Notes under the pieces: generated by a model
Databases searched by the model: none
Told to the model about the DNA's origin: nothing
The model's input: the letters and a program-made list of their open reading frames with translations, nothing else
In this document: positions 24,859-33,580 of the stretch, piece after piece
Numbering within the stretch: position 1 is the first letter of the stretch
How the letters are laid out: each line of letters opens with the position of its first letter
Position numbers and translations under genes: made by a program
Source of the DNA: Paenibacillus sp. JJ-223
Lineage (GTDB): Bacteria > Bacillota > Bacilli > Paenibacillales > Paenibacillaceae
Reading direction: 5' to 3'
Length of the DNA stretch: 64,000 nucleotides
NCBI RefSeq assembly: GCF_927798175.1
Contig: NZ_CAKMMP010000003.1
Location: forward strand, 1-64,000

Positions 24859-25767
24859 CTATTTGCCTTGAATGTAAGAACCGATTTGCTGCGGGAGATC
24901 ATGCAGTGCTTCAAGGCGCAGACTGTACGCGGTATTTTTTTGGTCGTAATGAACGATGACCAGTCCTGCTGCCCGCAGAGCGATAAGATGGTAGTGTATC
25001 GTGCTTTTGGACAATTTAACGTCACGAACGATCTCGGTAAAGGTCAGCTGTTGTCCAGCCAGCAGGCGCAGGATATACAATCTGGTTTCGTCGGACAATG
25101 CACGCGTCAGACGTAAAAGGGCATCTGTCGGCCGTCCCGGTTCGGGTGGCATAATATCGCAAGAATAGCTGCTGAAAATCACTTCATCATAGAACGCCGA
25201 AATAACAAAGGGACGGGCATGATATTGAGGAATCAGGACCACTTGTTTCAGTGCATCGCTAGGATACAATCTCATGCCCGCGGTAACCTGTTCGTAAACC
25301 TCAAGGCCATTGCTTCCGTTCAATGTGGAACGTCTCGTTTCTGCTTCCCGCGCAAGTCCTTCCAAAATGGCAGGGTCAATCTGGGAAAAATATTGCCGGT
25401 CCCATTCCCGTACGGCTTCGGCCGTCCGACTGCGCAGCTCCGGCAGATTGGAAGGGACGGTTAACTTGAGCTTTGCAGCGATATCGTACAGTTGCCCTGT
25501 GGACAAATCCTCCAACCAATTCAAAAAGCCATCTACCGATCGATCTCCCGGGCAGCTCCAGATATAAGGCGCAAGACTGAAATCGTCGGTGGCCTTCATG
25601 ATTTCCCGCATTTGCTGCAGTTTTGTCGGTGCAAATCGGTCTTGCACATCACGCACCCATTGTTTTCCTAGATCGAGAACCCCATGATTTTGTTTGTTCA
25701 TAAAAGCGGTCATGCTGCTGACACATTCATAAATCGGTGCAAAGTCAAACTCGACGTTGTCGTTCAT
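24859..25767 (-). CDS. ArsR-type winged-helix regulator with a large N-terminal sensor region
   Basis: A protein of about 302 aa. The C-terminal third is an ArsR-like winged helix (LLRLTRALSDETRLYILRLL, FTEIVRDVKLSKSTIHYHLIALRAAGLV). The N-terminal 200 residues are a DUF5937-like domain with many aromatic and acidic residues and no metal-binding cysteine cluster. I prefer the ATG at 25767 because GAGAGGG lies upstream of it. The ATG at 25791 has no ribosome site and abuts a perfect operator palindrome. It probably represses its own operon with the downstream MFS gene. Confidence 0.82.
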   Translation of the reverse strand: MNDNVEFDFAPIYECVSSMTAFMNKQNHGVLDLGKQWVRDVQDRFAPTKLQQMREIMKATDDFSLAPYIWSCPGDRSVDGFLNWLEDLSTGQLYDIAAKLKLTVPSNLPELRSRTAEAVREWDRQYFSQIDPAILEGLAREAETRRSTLNGSNGLEVYEQVTAGMRLYPSDALKQVVLIPQYHARPFVISAFYDEVIFSSYSCDIMPPEPGRPTDALLRLTRALSDETRLYILRLLAGQQLTFTEIVRDVKLSKSTIHYHLIALRAAGLVIVHYDQKNTAYSLRLEALHDLPQQIGSYIQGK

Positions 25768-25793
25768 GCGAATGGTTGCCCTCTCTTTCATTG

Positions 25794-25811
25794 GTTCTAT
25801 ATTTATAGAAC
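25794..25811 (-). promoter_or_regulatory. Perfect palindromic operator of the ArsR-MFS operon
   Basis: GTTCTATATTTATAGAAC is an uninterrupted dyad with 8-bp arms, placed 14-31 bases after the -10 box. An ArsR-type regulator bound here would block transcription. Confidence 0.65.
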
Positions 25812-25824
25812 AAATTCTTGTTTT

Positions 25825-25854
25825 ATTATATACGAACTATAAGAGGAGTATCAA
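25825..25854 (-). promoter_or_regulatory. Sigma-A promoter of the ArsR-MFS operon
   Basis: Read on the minus strand: TTGATA (25854-25849), an 18-base spacer and a perfect TATAAT (25830-25825). Confidence 0.65.
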
Positions 25855-25980
25855 CTACCATTTCCACGAATAGATGAGTTAAGGGTGGTGGTTATCACGA
25901 ACCATCATTTGTGGGGGAAAGGATGGGATTATCAAAAAAGAGGGAGTAAGGATGGTTCATTCATTCGTACTGCAAAACAA

Positions 25981-26012
25981 AGAGCAGGAGGAAAACCTCG
26001 CTGCTCTTTTGT
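25981..26012 (-). terminator. Terminator of the lipoprotein gene
   Basis: AAAGAGCAG-G-AGG / CCT-CG-CTGCTCTTTT, with T-rich flanks on both sides, just beyond the minus-strand lipoprotein stop. Confidence 0.7.
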
Positions 26013-26049
26013 GCATTAGGTATTCTTTTTTTTAGATTCCAGTAGCTCA

Positions 26050-26700
26050 CTATCTCACGGTGTATTCGAAAAGTTGATCCTGGATCTTGATTTCAGCCTT
26101 CAACGGCTTGTCGCTTTTGGCGACTTCGTTAGGAATTTCTACAAGATAAAGAAGGGTGCCTGATTTGAGCGGATCAATCGTAGTAATGTTCGTGTAAGTA
26201 AAGTCTTCACCGCCACCCTTTTCAATGGTACTAAACGTTCTGTAATCATATTGATTGTCGAATTTCAAATTGACCTCTGCAATTTCATCTGCACCGATTC
26301 CTTCGGTGTTCAGGTTTTTCGCTTTGATGGTCAAGGCAAAGTATGTGGAGTCTGCCTCTTTCGATTCGTAATATGTATAGAAAGTTCCTGGGTTGGAAGG
26401 CTCTATTTTTTTTGCAATTTTGCTTCCGCTCACCGTTATGTCGGCAAATTTTTCAATGGTTACTTTTTCTCCTTTCTTGAGTGGGGTAACCGTTTCTTCT
26501 TGTTTCTGTTCAACGACTTCTTCTGGTTTCGTTTCTTCGGTGTCGCTCGCATTCGAGTTCTCTGTCTGATTTTCACTTGTTGTTGAAGCATCCGTAGTCG
26601 TGGCCGACGGCGTGCTTGTCGTTGCTGTACTTGGAGTAGAAGAACAAGCTGTAAGCGTCAATAAAGTGGCAGCTAATAAAATTCCTGTAGCAATTTTCAT
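26050..26700 (-). CDS. Secreted lipoprotein with a Thr/Ser/Glu-rich linker
   Basis: A 216-aa lipoprotein. The signal peptide ends in lipobox LTAC with Cys19. Residues 20-75 are a flexible Ser/Thr- then Glu-rich linker, and residues 80-216 look like a single beta-sandwich domain of the DUF4352/DUF5067 kind (YFALTIKAKNLNTEGIG, AEVNLKFDNQYDYRTFS, LKAEIKIQDQLFEYTV). It is anchored on the outside of the membrane. The gene stands alone; function unknown. GGAGGAC precedes the start on the minus strand. Confidence 0.78.
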   Translation of the reverse strand: MKIATGILLAATLLTLTACSSTPSTATTSTPSATTTDASTTSENQTENSNASDTEETKPEEVVEQKQEETVTPLKKGEKVTIEKFADITVSGSKIAKKIEPSNPGTFYTYYESKEADSTYFALTIKAKNLNTEGIGADEIAEVNLKFDNQYDYRTFSTIEKGGGEDFTYTNITTIDPLKSGTLLYLVEIPNEVAKSDKPLKAEIKIQDQLFEYTVR

Positions 26701-26927
26701 TTTGTTATGTAGTCCTCCTGGAAATATTTATTTGTATAGTCTATCAGACCTAGGAATATTTTTCTACGTTTTATTGAAATTTGATTAAAATACAGGGCCA
26801 AGAAACTATTACGGCGATTCATGCTCCCGAGTTCACTCTTCTCGGTATTCATTCATTGGATCAGAAAAATTCGATTCGGAACAACATGCTGCCCTGAGGG
26901 GATAAGAAGAATATATGGAAATTTATG

Positions 26928-26956
26928 TTGACGGGTTGCTGCCGCTATGCTATATT
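26928..26956 (+). promoter_or_regulatory. Sigma-A promoter of the cnt operon
   Basis: TTGACG (26928-26933), a 17-base spacer and TATATT (26951-26956). Transcription should start near 26963, immediately before the Zur box. Confidence 0.7.
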
Positions 26957-26964
26957 ACAACCAG

Positions 26965-26987
26965 TTAATAGTAATAATTACGATTAA
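26965..26987. promoter_or_regulatory. Zur box controlling the cnt operon
   Basis: A 23-base dyad with core TAGTAATAATTACGA; only one of 11 paired positions is mismatched. It differs by one base from the Bacillus-type Zur core TCGTAATAATTACGA. Its position over the transcript start would give zinc-dependent repression, as known for the S. aureus cnt operon. Confidence 0.75.
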
Positions 26988-27009
26988 GCGCGGGGAGAAT
27001 CGAGGTCAT

Positions 27010-27894
27010 ATGGTGAACCAAATAGTCGATTTTGTCAAATTTAATCCAACGCAAAATATGACGATTCTTGTAACAACGATTTATGAAGACGATCTTGAAC
27101 GACTGCAAACGGCCAAAGAACTTATGGCATATGGCCATCTTCATGCCGAACAGGTCGGATTCATCGAGAAACCCCGCATCATTTCGGCTAGCGCGGCTCT
27201 TCGAATGGCCGGTGGCGAGTTTTGCGGAAATGCCTGTATGGCCTTGGCGGCATGGCTGTGGTCCGATAACAACGATGACCGGCCGAATGAAGGTGAACTG
27301 ATGCTGGAAGTTTCGGGAACCGATCGCTTGGTGGCTTGCCGGGTCAGAAGGGAAGGCGAGAATTACCGCTGCCGGGTTGAAATGCCTGTCCCTGTCGGCT
27401 TTGAAGCCTTCCACGTTTCGTATGGCGGCAGGATATGGCACATGGTCAAGCTCAACTATAGCGATGCCATCCATATCATTATGGAGATCCAATCTTTCAA
27501 TGAGGCAATCCGGTCCCAAGCGGAAGAGTTGGCTCGTTTGCTGGGCAAAACGACGGGTCAATCGCTTGTCGGGATCATGCTGTATCAAGCCGACATTAGG
27601 CAAATGGCCCCGTTGATCTATGTCAGAACGCTCGACAGCCTGGTCTGGGAACGGGGATGCGGCTCCGGGACGGCTTCCATAGGAGCGTACCTGGCATGGA
27701 AGCTTCGGAGTCATGTCAGCGTGCAAGTCAAGCAGCCTGGCGGCATCATTGAAGCGGAGGCTTCGTACACGGACGGTGAGGTCACATCCGTCCGCATCGA
27801 AGGCAGCGTAGGTATCGTTGCACAAGGGAAAGCATATATTCATGTCGGCGAAACAGCAGAAAAGGAGGAGGTCGGTATCGCATGGCAACGATGA
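27010..27894 (+). CDS. cntK: Histidine racemase/epimerase of opine-metallophore synthesis
   Basis: A DapF-fold racemase, 294 aa, that converts L- to D-histidine as the first step of staphylopine-type metallophore synthesis. Both catalytic cysteines are present: Cys72 in GEFCGNACM and Cys217 in ERGCGSGTASIG. I take ATG 27010 (GAGG five bases upstream; GTG 27013 is equally feasible); the frame is open further upstream but that part covers the promoter and Zur box. It is the first gene of cntKLMABCDFE and overlaps cntL by 13 bases. Its identity rests on these motifs plus the full operon context. Confidence 0.9.
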   Translation: MVNQIVDFVKFNPTQNMTILVTTIYEDDLERLQTAKELMAYGHLHAEQVGFIEKPRIISASAALRMAGGEFCGNACMALAAWLWSDNNDDRPNEGELMLEVSGTDRLVACRVRREGENYRCRVEMPVPVGFEAFHVSYGGRIWHMVKLNYSDAIHIIMEIQSFNEAIRSQAEELARLLGKTTGQSLVGIMLYQADIRQMAPLIYVRTLDSLVWERGCGSGTASIGAYLAWKLRSHVSVQVKQPGGIIEAEASYTDGEVTSVRIEGSVGIVAQGKAYIHVGETAEKEEVGIAWQR

Positions 27895-28679
27895 TCGATT
27901 TTCAGCGCGAGCTGCATTCCTTCATGGAATCATTCACCGATTTGGCCCGCGAATTCGATGGAAGCGCAGGGCATGGAGTACGGTTGGAGCACATCATCAA
28001 TGAATATTCGGGCTTTATTACCAATGAAAGAAATGAAGCTTTGTGGACCAGGCTGCTGTATGAGAAGCCGGCCACGTCAAGAAGACTGGGGGCAGAGCTC
28101 AGGCAAATTTCCGCCCGCTGCGTGAGCATGATGGAAAAGTATCGGGCTTGGAAGCTGGCGCGTGGGGAGATGCGGATCGACGACTACTTCCAAAACATCG
28201 AAGCTTGCATCGAAAAGGAGTTCGGCAGTTTTCGCCTGACGTCCGAATCTAGAGTGCTCATGGTCGGTTCGGGCGCATTTCCTATGACCCCGTTGATGAT
28301 TGCGAGACGAACCGGAGCCGAGGTCGTCGGCATCGATATCGATGAAGATGCGCTTGCGCTTGGCCAAAATGTCATCCATACCCTTGGACCGGAGCTGAAC
28401 GTCTCCTTCTTGTCATCGCCCTTGGATGACCTGGCCGGTATGGACCGGATTACGCATATTATTTTCAGTTCCACCGTGCCCGAGAAATACGAAATGCTCC
28501 ATCGGCTCCACCCGCTGACTTCTTCGGAAATCGTGGTTGCAATGCGCTATGGAGACGGGCTCAAGTCCCTGTTTAATTATCCGATGCAGGAAGTGGATGA
28601 ACGGGCGTGGAGGCTCGAAGGCTGCATTTTGCAACCCCGCGATGTGTTCGATGTCGCCTTGTATCGAAAGGCTCCGTAA
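27882..28679 (+). CDS. cntL: Nicotianamine-synthase-like aminobutyrate transferase
   Basis: A 265-aa enzyme of the bacterial nicotianamine-synthase-like family, which transfers an aminobutyrate moiety from S-adenosylmethionine to D-histidine. The Rossmann SAM site is visible at VLMVGSGAFPMTPLM (about 126-140) with acidic GIDIDEDAL after the next strand. AAGGAGGAGG lies before ATG 27882, inside the end of cntK, so the two are translationally linked. The length agrees with known CntL proteins. Confidence 0.9.
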   Translation: MATMIDFQRELHSFMESFTDLAREFDGSAGHGVRLEHIINEYSGFITNERNEALWTRLLYEKPATSRRLGAELRQISARCVSMMEKYRAWKLARGEMRIDDYFQNIEACIEKEFGSFRLTSESRVLMVGSGAFPMTPLMIARRTGAEVVGIDIDEDALALGQNVIHTLGPELNVSFLSSPLDDLAGMDRITHIIFSSTVPEKYEMLHRLHPLTSSEIVVAMRYGDGLKSLFNYPMQEVDERAWRLEGCILQPRDVFDVALYRKAP

Positions 28680-28726
28680 CGTTAAGGAAGAAAAAATAGA
28701 CCAAGAAAGGATGGATGAGGTTTCGA

Positions 28727-30052
28727 ATGAATCCATTTGAACGTGTGTTGATCGCTGGAACGGGTCCTGTCGCCATTCAGCTGGCTGTAACCATGAACCA
28801 GCAAGGCAGCTGCGCCGTTGCACTGGCAGGCAGGGAGTCTGCAGGCTCGTCGATTCTGTTCGCGGCGTTGGCGGAGAGTCGTGGGGCCATCCGAGCGGAA
28901 ACACAGAACGAATCGCATCGCCGAATGCAAGGAGAGTGCAGGCTTGACCGGGTGTATCCGCGCTATGCGGACATTGATGAACCGTGGGATGTGCTCGTTC
29001 TAGCCGTTACGACAGATGCCTACTGCGAAGTACTTGAGCAGATGGATTCTTCTGTTCTGCGCCAGCTTCGGTGCGTCATTCTGGTGTCGCCCACATTCGG
29101 TTCGGGCAGTTTGGTCAGTCATTATATGCGTAACAGGGGCCATGATCAAGTGGAGATCATCAGTTTTTCCACATACTTCGGGGATACGCGATGGAAGGAA
29201 GGCACCCCTTCATTCCAGGTTCTGACGGCAGGCATCAAGAAAAAGGTATACGTCGGCTCAACTGCCCCGGCATCGCCTAACGTGGCACGCTTGACCGAGC
29301 TGTTTTCGCGGCTCGGCATTCAATTGCAAGATGCTGGGACGCCGCTTGCGGCCGAGACGCGCAACATTTCGCTGTACGTTCATCCGCCGCTGTTTATGAA
29401 CGATGTCGCTTTGGAAGCCGTATTTCACGCATCCGCTCCAAGGCGATACGTCTACAAGCTTTTTCCGGAAGGACCGATCACCATGCGGTTGATTGAAGAA
29501 ATGCTGGACTATTGGAAAGAAATCATGGACATCACGGAGCGTTTATCGCTTCCAAAATTGAATCTGCTCGCGTGCATGAACGAGGACAGCTATCCTGTCC
29601 GTCCGGAGAGCTTGGCGCGGGAAGATATCGAACGTTTTACGGAGCTGGAGCCGATCCATCAGCAATATCTACTGTACGTCCGTTATGCCTCATTGCTGAT
29701 CGATCCGTTTTCCGATCCCGATCCTGAGGGGAAATACTTTGATTTCTCGGCCGTGCCGATCCGCCAGACTTACGTAAACAAGGAAGGGAAGCTGGATATT
29801 CCCCGAATGCCGAAGGAGGATTACTATCGCATCAAAATCATTCGCGGCATGGCCCGACGCCTCGGCGCAGCCAGTCCGGTGATGGACCGTTTGATCGCAA
29901 GGTACGAATCTGCCTTGGAACGCGCTGCGGCCATTCATGCCCCGTTCCCGTTATCCCGAGCCTTTGCTGCGTGCAGCTTCGATGATCACGTCGACATGAT
30001 CTGCAGCGATCCGATGATCAGAAAGAACGATGGTTCCGCGCAATCCATATAG
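28727..30052 (+). CDS. cntM: Opine-metallophore dehydrogenase, staphylopine-type
   Basis: A 441-aa NAD(P)H-dependent opine dehydrogenase for the last step: reductive condensation of the CntL product with an alpha-keto acid. Family landmarks: IAGTGPVAIQLA (nucleotide loop), ILVSPTFGS, FSTYFGDTR, SLYVHPPLFMND, YVYKLFPEGPI, YFDFSAVP. Arg36 aligns with S. aureus Arg33, linked to NADPH use, and Asp153 aligns with S. aureus Asp150, which gives pyruvate selectivity. A staphylopine-like product is therefore predicted. ATG 28727 is chosen (GATGAGG six bases upstream); ATG 28715 in frame is possible. Confidence 0.92.
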   Translation: MNPFERVLIAGTGPVAIQLAVTMNQQGSCAVALAGRESAGSSILFAALAESRGAIRAETQNESHRRMQGECRLDRVYPRYADIDEPWDVLVLAVTTDAYCEVLEQMDSSVLRQLRCVILVSPTFGSGSLVSHYMRNRGHDQVEIISFSTYFGDTRWKEGTPSFQVLTAGIKKKVYVGSTAPASPNVARLTELFSRLGIQLQDAGTPLAAETRNISLYVHPPLFMNDVALEAVFHASAPRRYVYKLFPEGPITMRLIEEMLDYWKEIMDITERLSLPKLNLLACMNEDSYPVRPESLAREDIERFTELEPIHQQYLLYVRYASLLIDPFSDPDPEGKYFDFSAVPIRQTYVNKEGKLDIPRMPKEDYYRIKIIRGMARRLGAASPVMDRLIARYESALERAAAIHAPFPLSRAFAACSFDDHVDMICSDPMIRKNDGSAQSI

Positions 30053-30106
30053 CTGCCGGTCACGGCAGCCATAACCTATCATGAAATCGAATCAGGAGGA
30101 ATCAAG

Positions 30107-31747
30107 GTGTTATCAATCAGGCATATTCCCAAATTAGCAGCATTGCTGCTCATCGCATCGCTATTTCTTGCAGGGTGCGGTACAACTTCAGGACAAGGAG
30201 AGACGTTCAACCAAACGGCAAGTTCGCCGGAGGATGCCGCACGGCCATTCGAATTGGTCTACGCGACTGCCAAGGATATCCAGGACATGAACCCTCACCT
30301 GTACACCGGGTCGATGTCGGCGCAGGGCATGGTGTATGAATCTCTCGTGGAGAATACCTCCGAGGGCATCAAACCGCTGCTGGCGGAGTCCTGGGACATC
30401 ACGGAAGACGGCTTGACCTATACGTTCCATTTGAGAAAAGGGGTTCAATTCCATGACGGCACGCCGTTCACCGCGGACGCCGCAAAGCAAAACATGGATG
30501 CGGTGCAGGCCAACGCCGAGAAGCACAGCTGGATCAAATTATCCACCAAAATTCAAACCATCGAAGCGGTGGACGAACACACGCTCAAGATTAAATTGAG
30601 CGAACCGTATTACCCGGCATTGGCCGAATTGTCCATGACGCGTCCATACGTGTTTTTGTCGCCCAACGATTTCAAGGACGGCGGGACGAAAGATGGCGTA
30701 AACGGATTTCATGGAACAGGCCCTTACCGGATCACAGAGCATAAACCGGATGAATATGCCGTGTTCGAAGCCAACGAAAATTATTGGGGCGACGTGCCGC
30801 AAATCCCAAAAATTACGGCAAAGGTGCTTCCGGCGGGAGAGACCACGTTCCTTGCCCTTCAAAAGGGCGAAGTCAATTTTGTTTTTACCGATGATCGGGG
30901 AGCGGATAGTTTGGACGTGCAGGCGATGGATCAGCTGATCCAGTCTGGAACGTACCAGATTATTCGCAGCGAGCCGATGAACACGCGCATGATCGTGGCC
31001 AACACGGGAAAATCGGGCAGCCCTGCCGCGGAAACGGCCGTGCGTCAAGCCATCTGGCTGTCCATCGACCGCGAAGCGATCAGTTCGGGGTTGACCGAAG
31101 GGACCGAGCTGCCTGCCAATACGCTGTTCTCCCCCAATGTCAACGATGCGGACGTGGAGTTGGAGGCAAGAAGCTTTGATCAAGCGAAAGCGGCGGAATT
31201 GCTGGACCAAGCGGGATGGAAAGCCGATGCGAACGGCACGATCCGCACGAAGCAAGGTGCGCCGCTGACGATGAATTTGTATTATGACAGCAATGCGCCG
31301 GCCCAGAAAGCGATGTCCGAGTTCATCCAGCATAGTCTTAAAAGCGTGGGTATGGAACTGAAACTTGTGGGCGAGGAGTCATCGTCCATTGCAAGCCGCA
31401 GGGCAAGCGGCGATTATGATTTGTTGTTCAACCAGACTTGGGGTCTCGCGTATGATCCGCAGAGCACGATCGCGGCATTCACGTCGGCGTCTGCGTACCG
31501 ACATGCCACCAGCGGCATCGCGGAAGCGCAACAGCTATATCGGAAAATCGACGACGTGATGGTGTCCACGGAGGAAGGGAAGCGGAAATCGTTATACGCC
31601 GACATTCTCGGCATCGTGCACGACGAGGCCGTATTCATTCCGCTGACCTATGGCCGCGTAAGCATCGTTGCCCCAAGCGAGCTTCAAGGCATTGCTTTCA
31701 AACAGTCCCAATACGAGCTGCCTTTTGAGCAGATGTTCGTACGATAG
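30107..31747 (+). CDS. cntA: Metal-opine ABC transporter, substrate-binding lipoprotein
   Basis: A 546-aa SBP_bac_5 (peptide/nickel type) binding protein. The signal peptide ends in LAGC with Cys24, so it is lipid-anchored outside the membrane. Characteristic stretches: PHLYTGSMSAQGMVYESLVE, TYTFHLRKGVQFHDGTPFTA, GTGPYRITEHKPDEY and the C-terminal VFIPLTYGR. It would bind the metal-charged opine (Ni, Co, Zn) for import. It starts at GTG 30107, six bases after CAGGAGGA. It lies directly between the synthesis genes and the permeases, which settles the assignment against a general oligopeptide-binding protein. Confidence 0.9.
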   Translation: MLSIRHIPKLAALLLIASLFLAGCGTTSGQGETFNQTASSPEDAARPFELVYATAKDIQDMNPHLYTGSMSAQGMVYESLVENTSEGIKPLLAESWDITEDGLTYTFHLRKGVQFHDGTPFTADAAKQNMDAVQANAEKHSWIKLSTKIQTIEAVDEHTLKIKLSEPYYPALAELSMTRPYVFLSPNDFKDGGTKDGVNGFHGTGPYRITEHKPDEYAVFEANENYWGDVPQIPKITAKVLPAGETTFLALQKGEVNFVFTDDRGADSLDVQAMDQLIQSGTYQIIRSEPMNTRMIVANTGKSGSPAAETAVRQAIWLSIDREAISSGLTEGTELPANTLFSPNVNDADVELEARSFDQAKAAELLDQAGWKADANGTIRTKQGAPLTMNLYYDSNAPAQKAMSEFIQHSLKSVGMELKLVGEESSSIASRRASGDYDLLFNQTWGLAYDPQSTIAAFTSASAYRHATSGIAEAQQLYRKIDDVMVSTEEGKRKSLYADILGIVHDEAVFIPLTYGRVSIVAPSELQGIAFKQSQYELPFEQMFVR

Positions 31748-31769
31748 GCCGCAGACGATGGGGAGTTAT

Positions 31770-32693
31770 ATGATTAAACGAATGGCGCTCACCGTGCCGC
31801 TGTTGGTTGTCATCTCTTTGCTTGCGTTTCTGCTTGTGAATCTTTCGCCGATGGATCCGGCGGAAATGGTGCTGCGCGCGCAAGAAGTTCCGGAGATTAC
31901 GGAACCGCTGCTGGAACAGACACGCGAACGCTTGGGGATGGACCAGCCGTTGTTGGTCAGGTATGCGCAGTGGCTGGGTGACGGCTTGCGGCTAAACTTC
32001 GGAGAATCCTACGTGTCCGGGCAGCCGGTCTGGTCCATGCTGGGACCAGCAATGTGGAATACGGTCAAACTGACGTTAATATCGTGCCTGCTCATCATCC
32101 TGCTGTCGGTGTTCTTCGGCGTGGTTTGCGCGCTGAATGAAGGACGAACGCTGGACCTTTCCGTCAGGGGAGTGACGTTTCTGCTGACGGCGATGCCTTC
32201 ATACTGGCTTGCTTCGCTATGCATCTGGTATTTCTCCGTGAAGCTGGATTTGCTGCCGACGAGCGGCATGGATTCGTATCTTAGCTACATACTGCCCGTG
32301 TTTGTCATTGCCTCGGGGTACGTCGGCTTGTATTTTCGCAACGTCCGCAGCGCCATGCTTGCCAACCTGCATGAAGGTTACGTTCGGTATGGCCGTGCTT
32401 GCGGATTGTCCGAAGGCACGATTCTGAAACATGTTCTTCGCAATTCGCTGCAGGTGGCCGTATCGATCTTCTGCATGTCCGTCCCCATCATCCTTGGCGG
32501 CACCGTGGTCATCGAAAACGTGTTTGCCTGGCCGGGAGCGGGCAGATTGGCCGTCAAAGCCATATTGGGCAGGGACTTGCCCGTGATTCAGGCCTACGTG
32601 CTCGTGTTGGCAGTCACTTTTGTCGCGTTTAACGCACTGTCCGATCTGATCCATGCCGCTCTCAATCCGCGGTGGCGGAAGGAGGCATCATAA
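31770..32693 (+). CDS. cntB: Metal-opine ABC transporter permease 1
   Basis: A 307-aa DppB-type permease with six spans: a long outside loop after the first (residues 28-100), then the binding-protein-dependent transport motif in LHEGYVRYGRACGLSEG. ATG 31770 follows GGGGAGT; the reading frame extends upstream into cntA but without a ribosome site there. It forms the membrane channel with CntC and is driven by CntD/CntF. Confidence 0.88.
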   Translation: MIKRMALTVPLLVVISLLAFLLVNLSPMDPAEMVLRAQEVPEITEPLLEQTRERLGMDQPLLVRYAQWLGDGLRLNFGESYVSGQPVWSMLGPAMWNTVKLTLISCLLIILLSVFFGVVCALNEGRTLDLSVRGVTFLLTAMPSYWLASLCIWYFSVKLDLLPTSGMDSYLSYILPVFVIASGYVGLYFRNVRSAMLANLHEGYVRYGRACGLSEGTILKHVLRNSLQVAVSIFCMSVPIILGGTVVIENVFAWPGAGRLAVKAILGRDLPVIQAYVLVLAVTFVAFNALSDLIHAALNPRWRKEAS

Positions 32694-32695
32694 AC

Positions 32696-33580
32696 ATGAA
32701 CATCGTTCGCCGTTTGAGCCAAGACAAGCTTGCCTGCATCTGTTTGTCATGGTTGGGCCTGGTCATGCTGGCGGGACTGCTCGCTCCGTGGGTATCGCCG
32801 CATGCGCCGGATGCCGTCGACATGAGCCTGCGTTACGCGCCGCCTTCCTGGGCATATCCGCTCGGCAACGATCATCTGGGCCGATGCGTGCTGTCGCGGC
32901 TTATCTACGGGATTCGGCCGAGTTTGCTCGGGGTGCTGGCCACGCTGGGCATATCGCTGGGCATCGGAACGTTCGCGGGTCTGGCCGCCGGTTATTTCAA
33001 GGGAAGGATCGACAGCATCGTGATGCGGGCATGCGATGTCATGCTTTCCTTTCCGGGTTATGTCACGACGCTGGCGGTGGTGGGGCTGCTCGGGCCTGGC
33101 CTGGAAAACATTTTGCTCGCCTTTGTCATTTCAAAATGGGCTTGGTTCGCACGGGTAATTCGGACATCCGTCATGCAGCATTCGGAAGCGGGATACGTAA
33201 AGTTCGCCAAGGCTGCGGGGATCGGGCATTTCCGCATTCTACGCAAACATATGCTGCCGATGGCGCTGGCCGACATCGCCGTGGTCGCCAGCAGTTCGAT
33301 GTGCTCCATGATTTTGCAAGTGTCGGGCCTGTCGTTTCTCGGGCTCGGCGTACAGGCGCCGACGGCGGAATGGGGGATGATGCTGGGTGAAGCAAGGGAT
33401 GTTATGTTTTCGAAGCCCGAATTGATGGTTGCTCCGGGACTTGCGATCATTCTCGTCGTCTGTGCGTTCAATTTTGCGGCAGATGGATTACAGGCGGCCT
33501 TGGATCCCAAATTGGCTTCCTCCCGGCAAAGGAAAGAAGTAAAAAAGGAGCGTGGAACGTATGAATATGCTGGAAGTTGA
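32696..33580 (+). CDS. cntC: Metal-opine ABC transporter permease 2
   Basis: A 294-aa DppC-type permease: an N-terminal span, the PLGNDHLGRCVLSRLIYG segment common to this family, then five spans and the coupling loop (SEAGYVKFAKAAGIG). GGAAGGAGG is 10 bases before ATG 32696, and cntB stops three bases before that ATG. The end overlaps the start of cntD by 20 bases. It pairs with CntB. Confidence 0.88.
   Translation: MNIVRRLSQDKLACICLSWLGLVMLAGLLAPWVSPHAPDAVDMSLRYAPPSWAYPLGNDHLGRCVLSRLIYGIRPSLLGVLATLGISLGIGTFAGLAAGYFKGRIDSIVMRACDVMLSFPGYVTTLAVVGLLGPGLENILLAFVISKWAWFARVIRTSVMQHSEAGYVKFAKAAGIGHFRILRKHMLPMALADIAVVASSSMCSMILQVSGLSFLGLGVQAPTAEWGMMLGEARDVMFSKPELMVAPGLAIILVVCAFNFAADGLQAALDPKLASSRQRKEVKKERGTYEYAGS

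Noticed and set aside
26965-27888. Open frame of 307 codons on the minus strand opposite cntK
   Set aside because: The plus strand has the two catalytic cysteine motifs and operon context; the minus frame has a composition typical of an antisense shadow.
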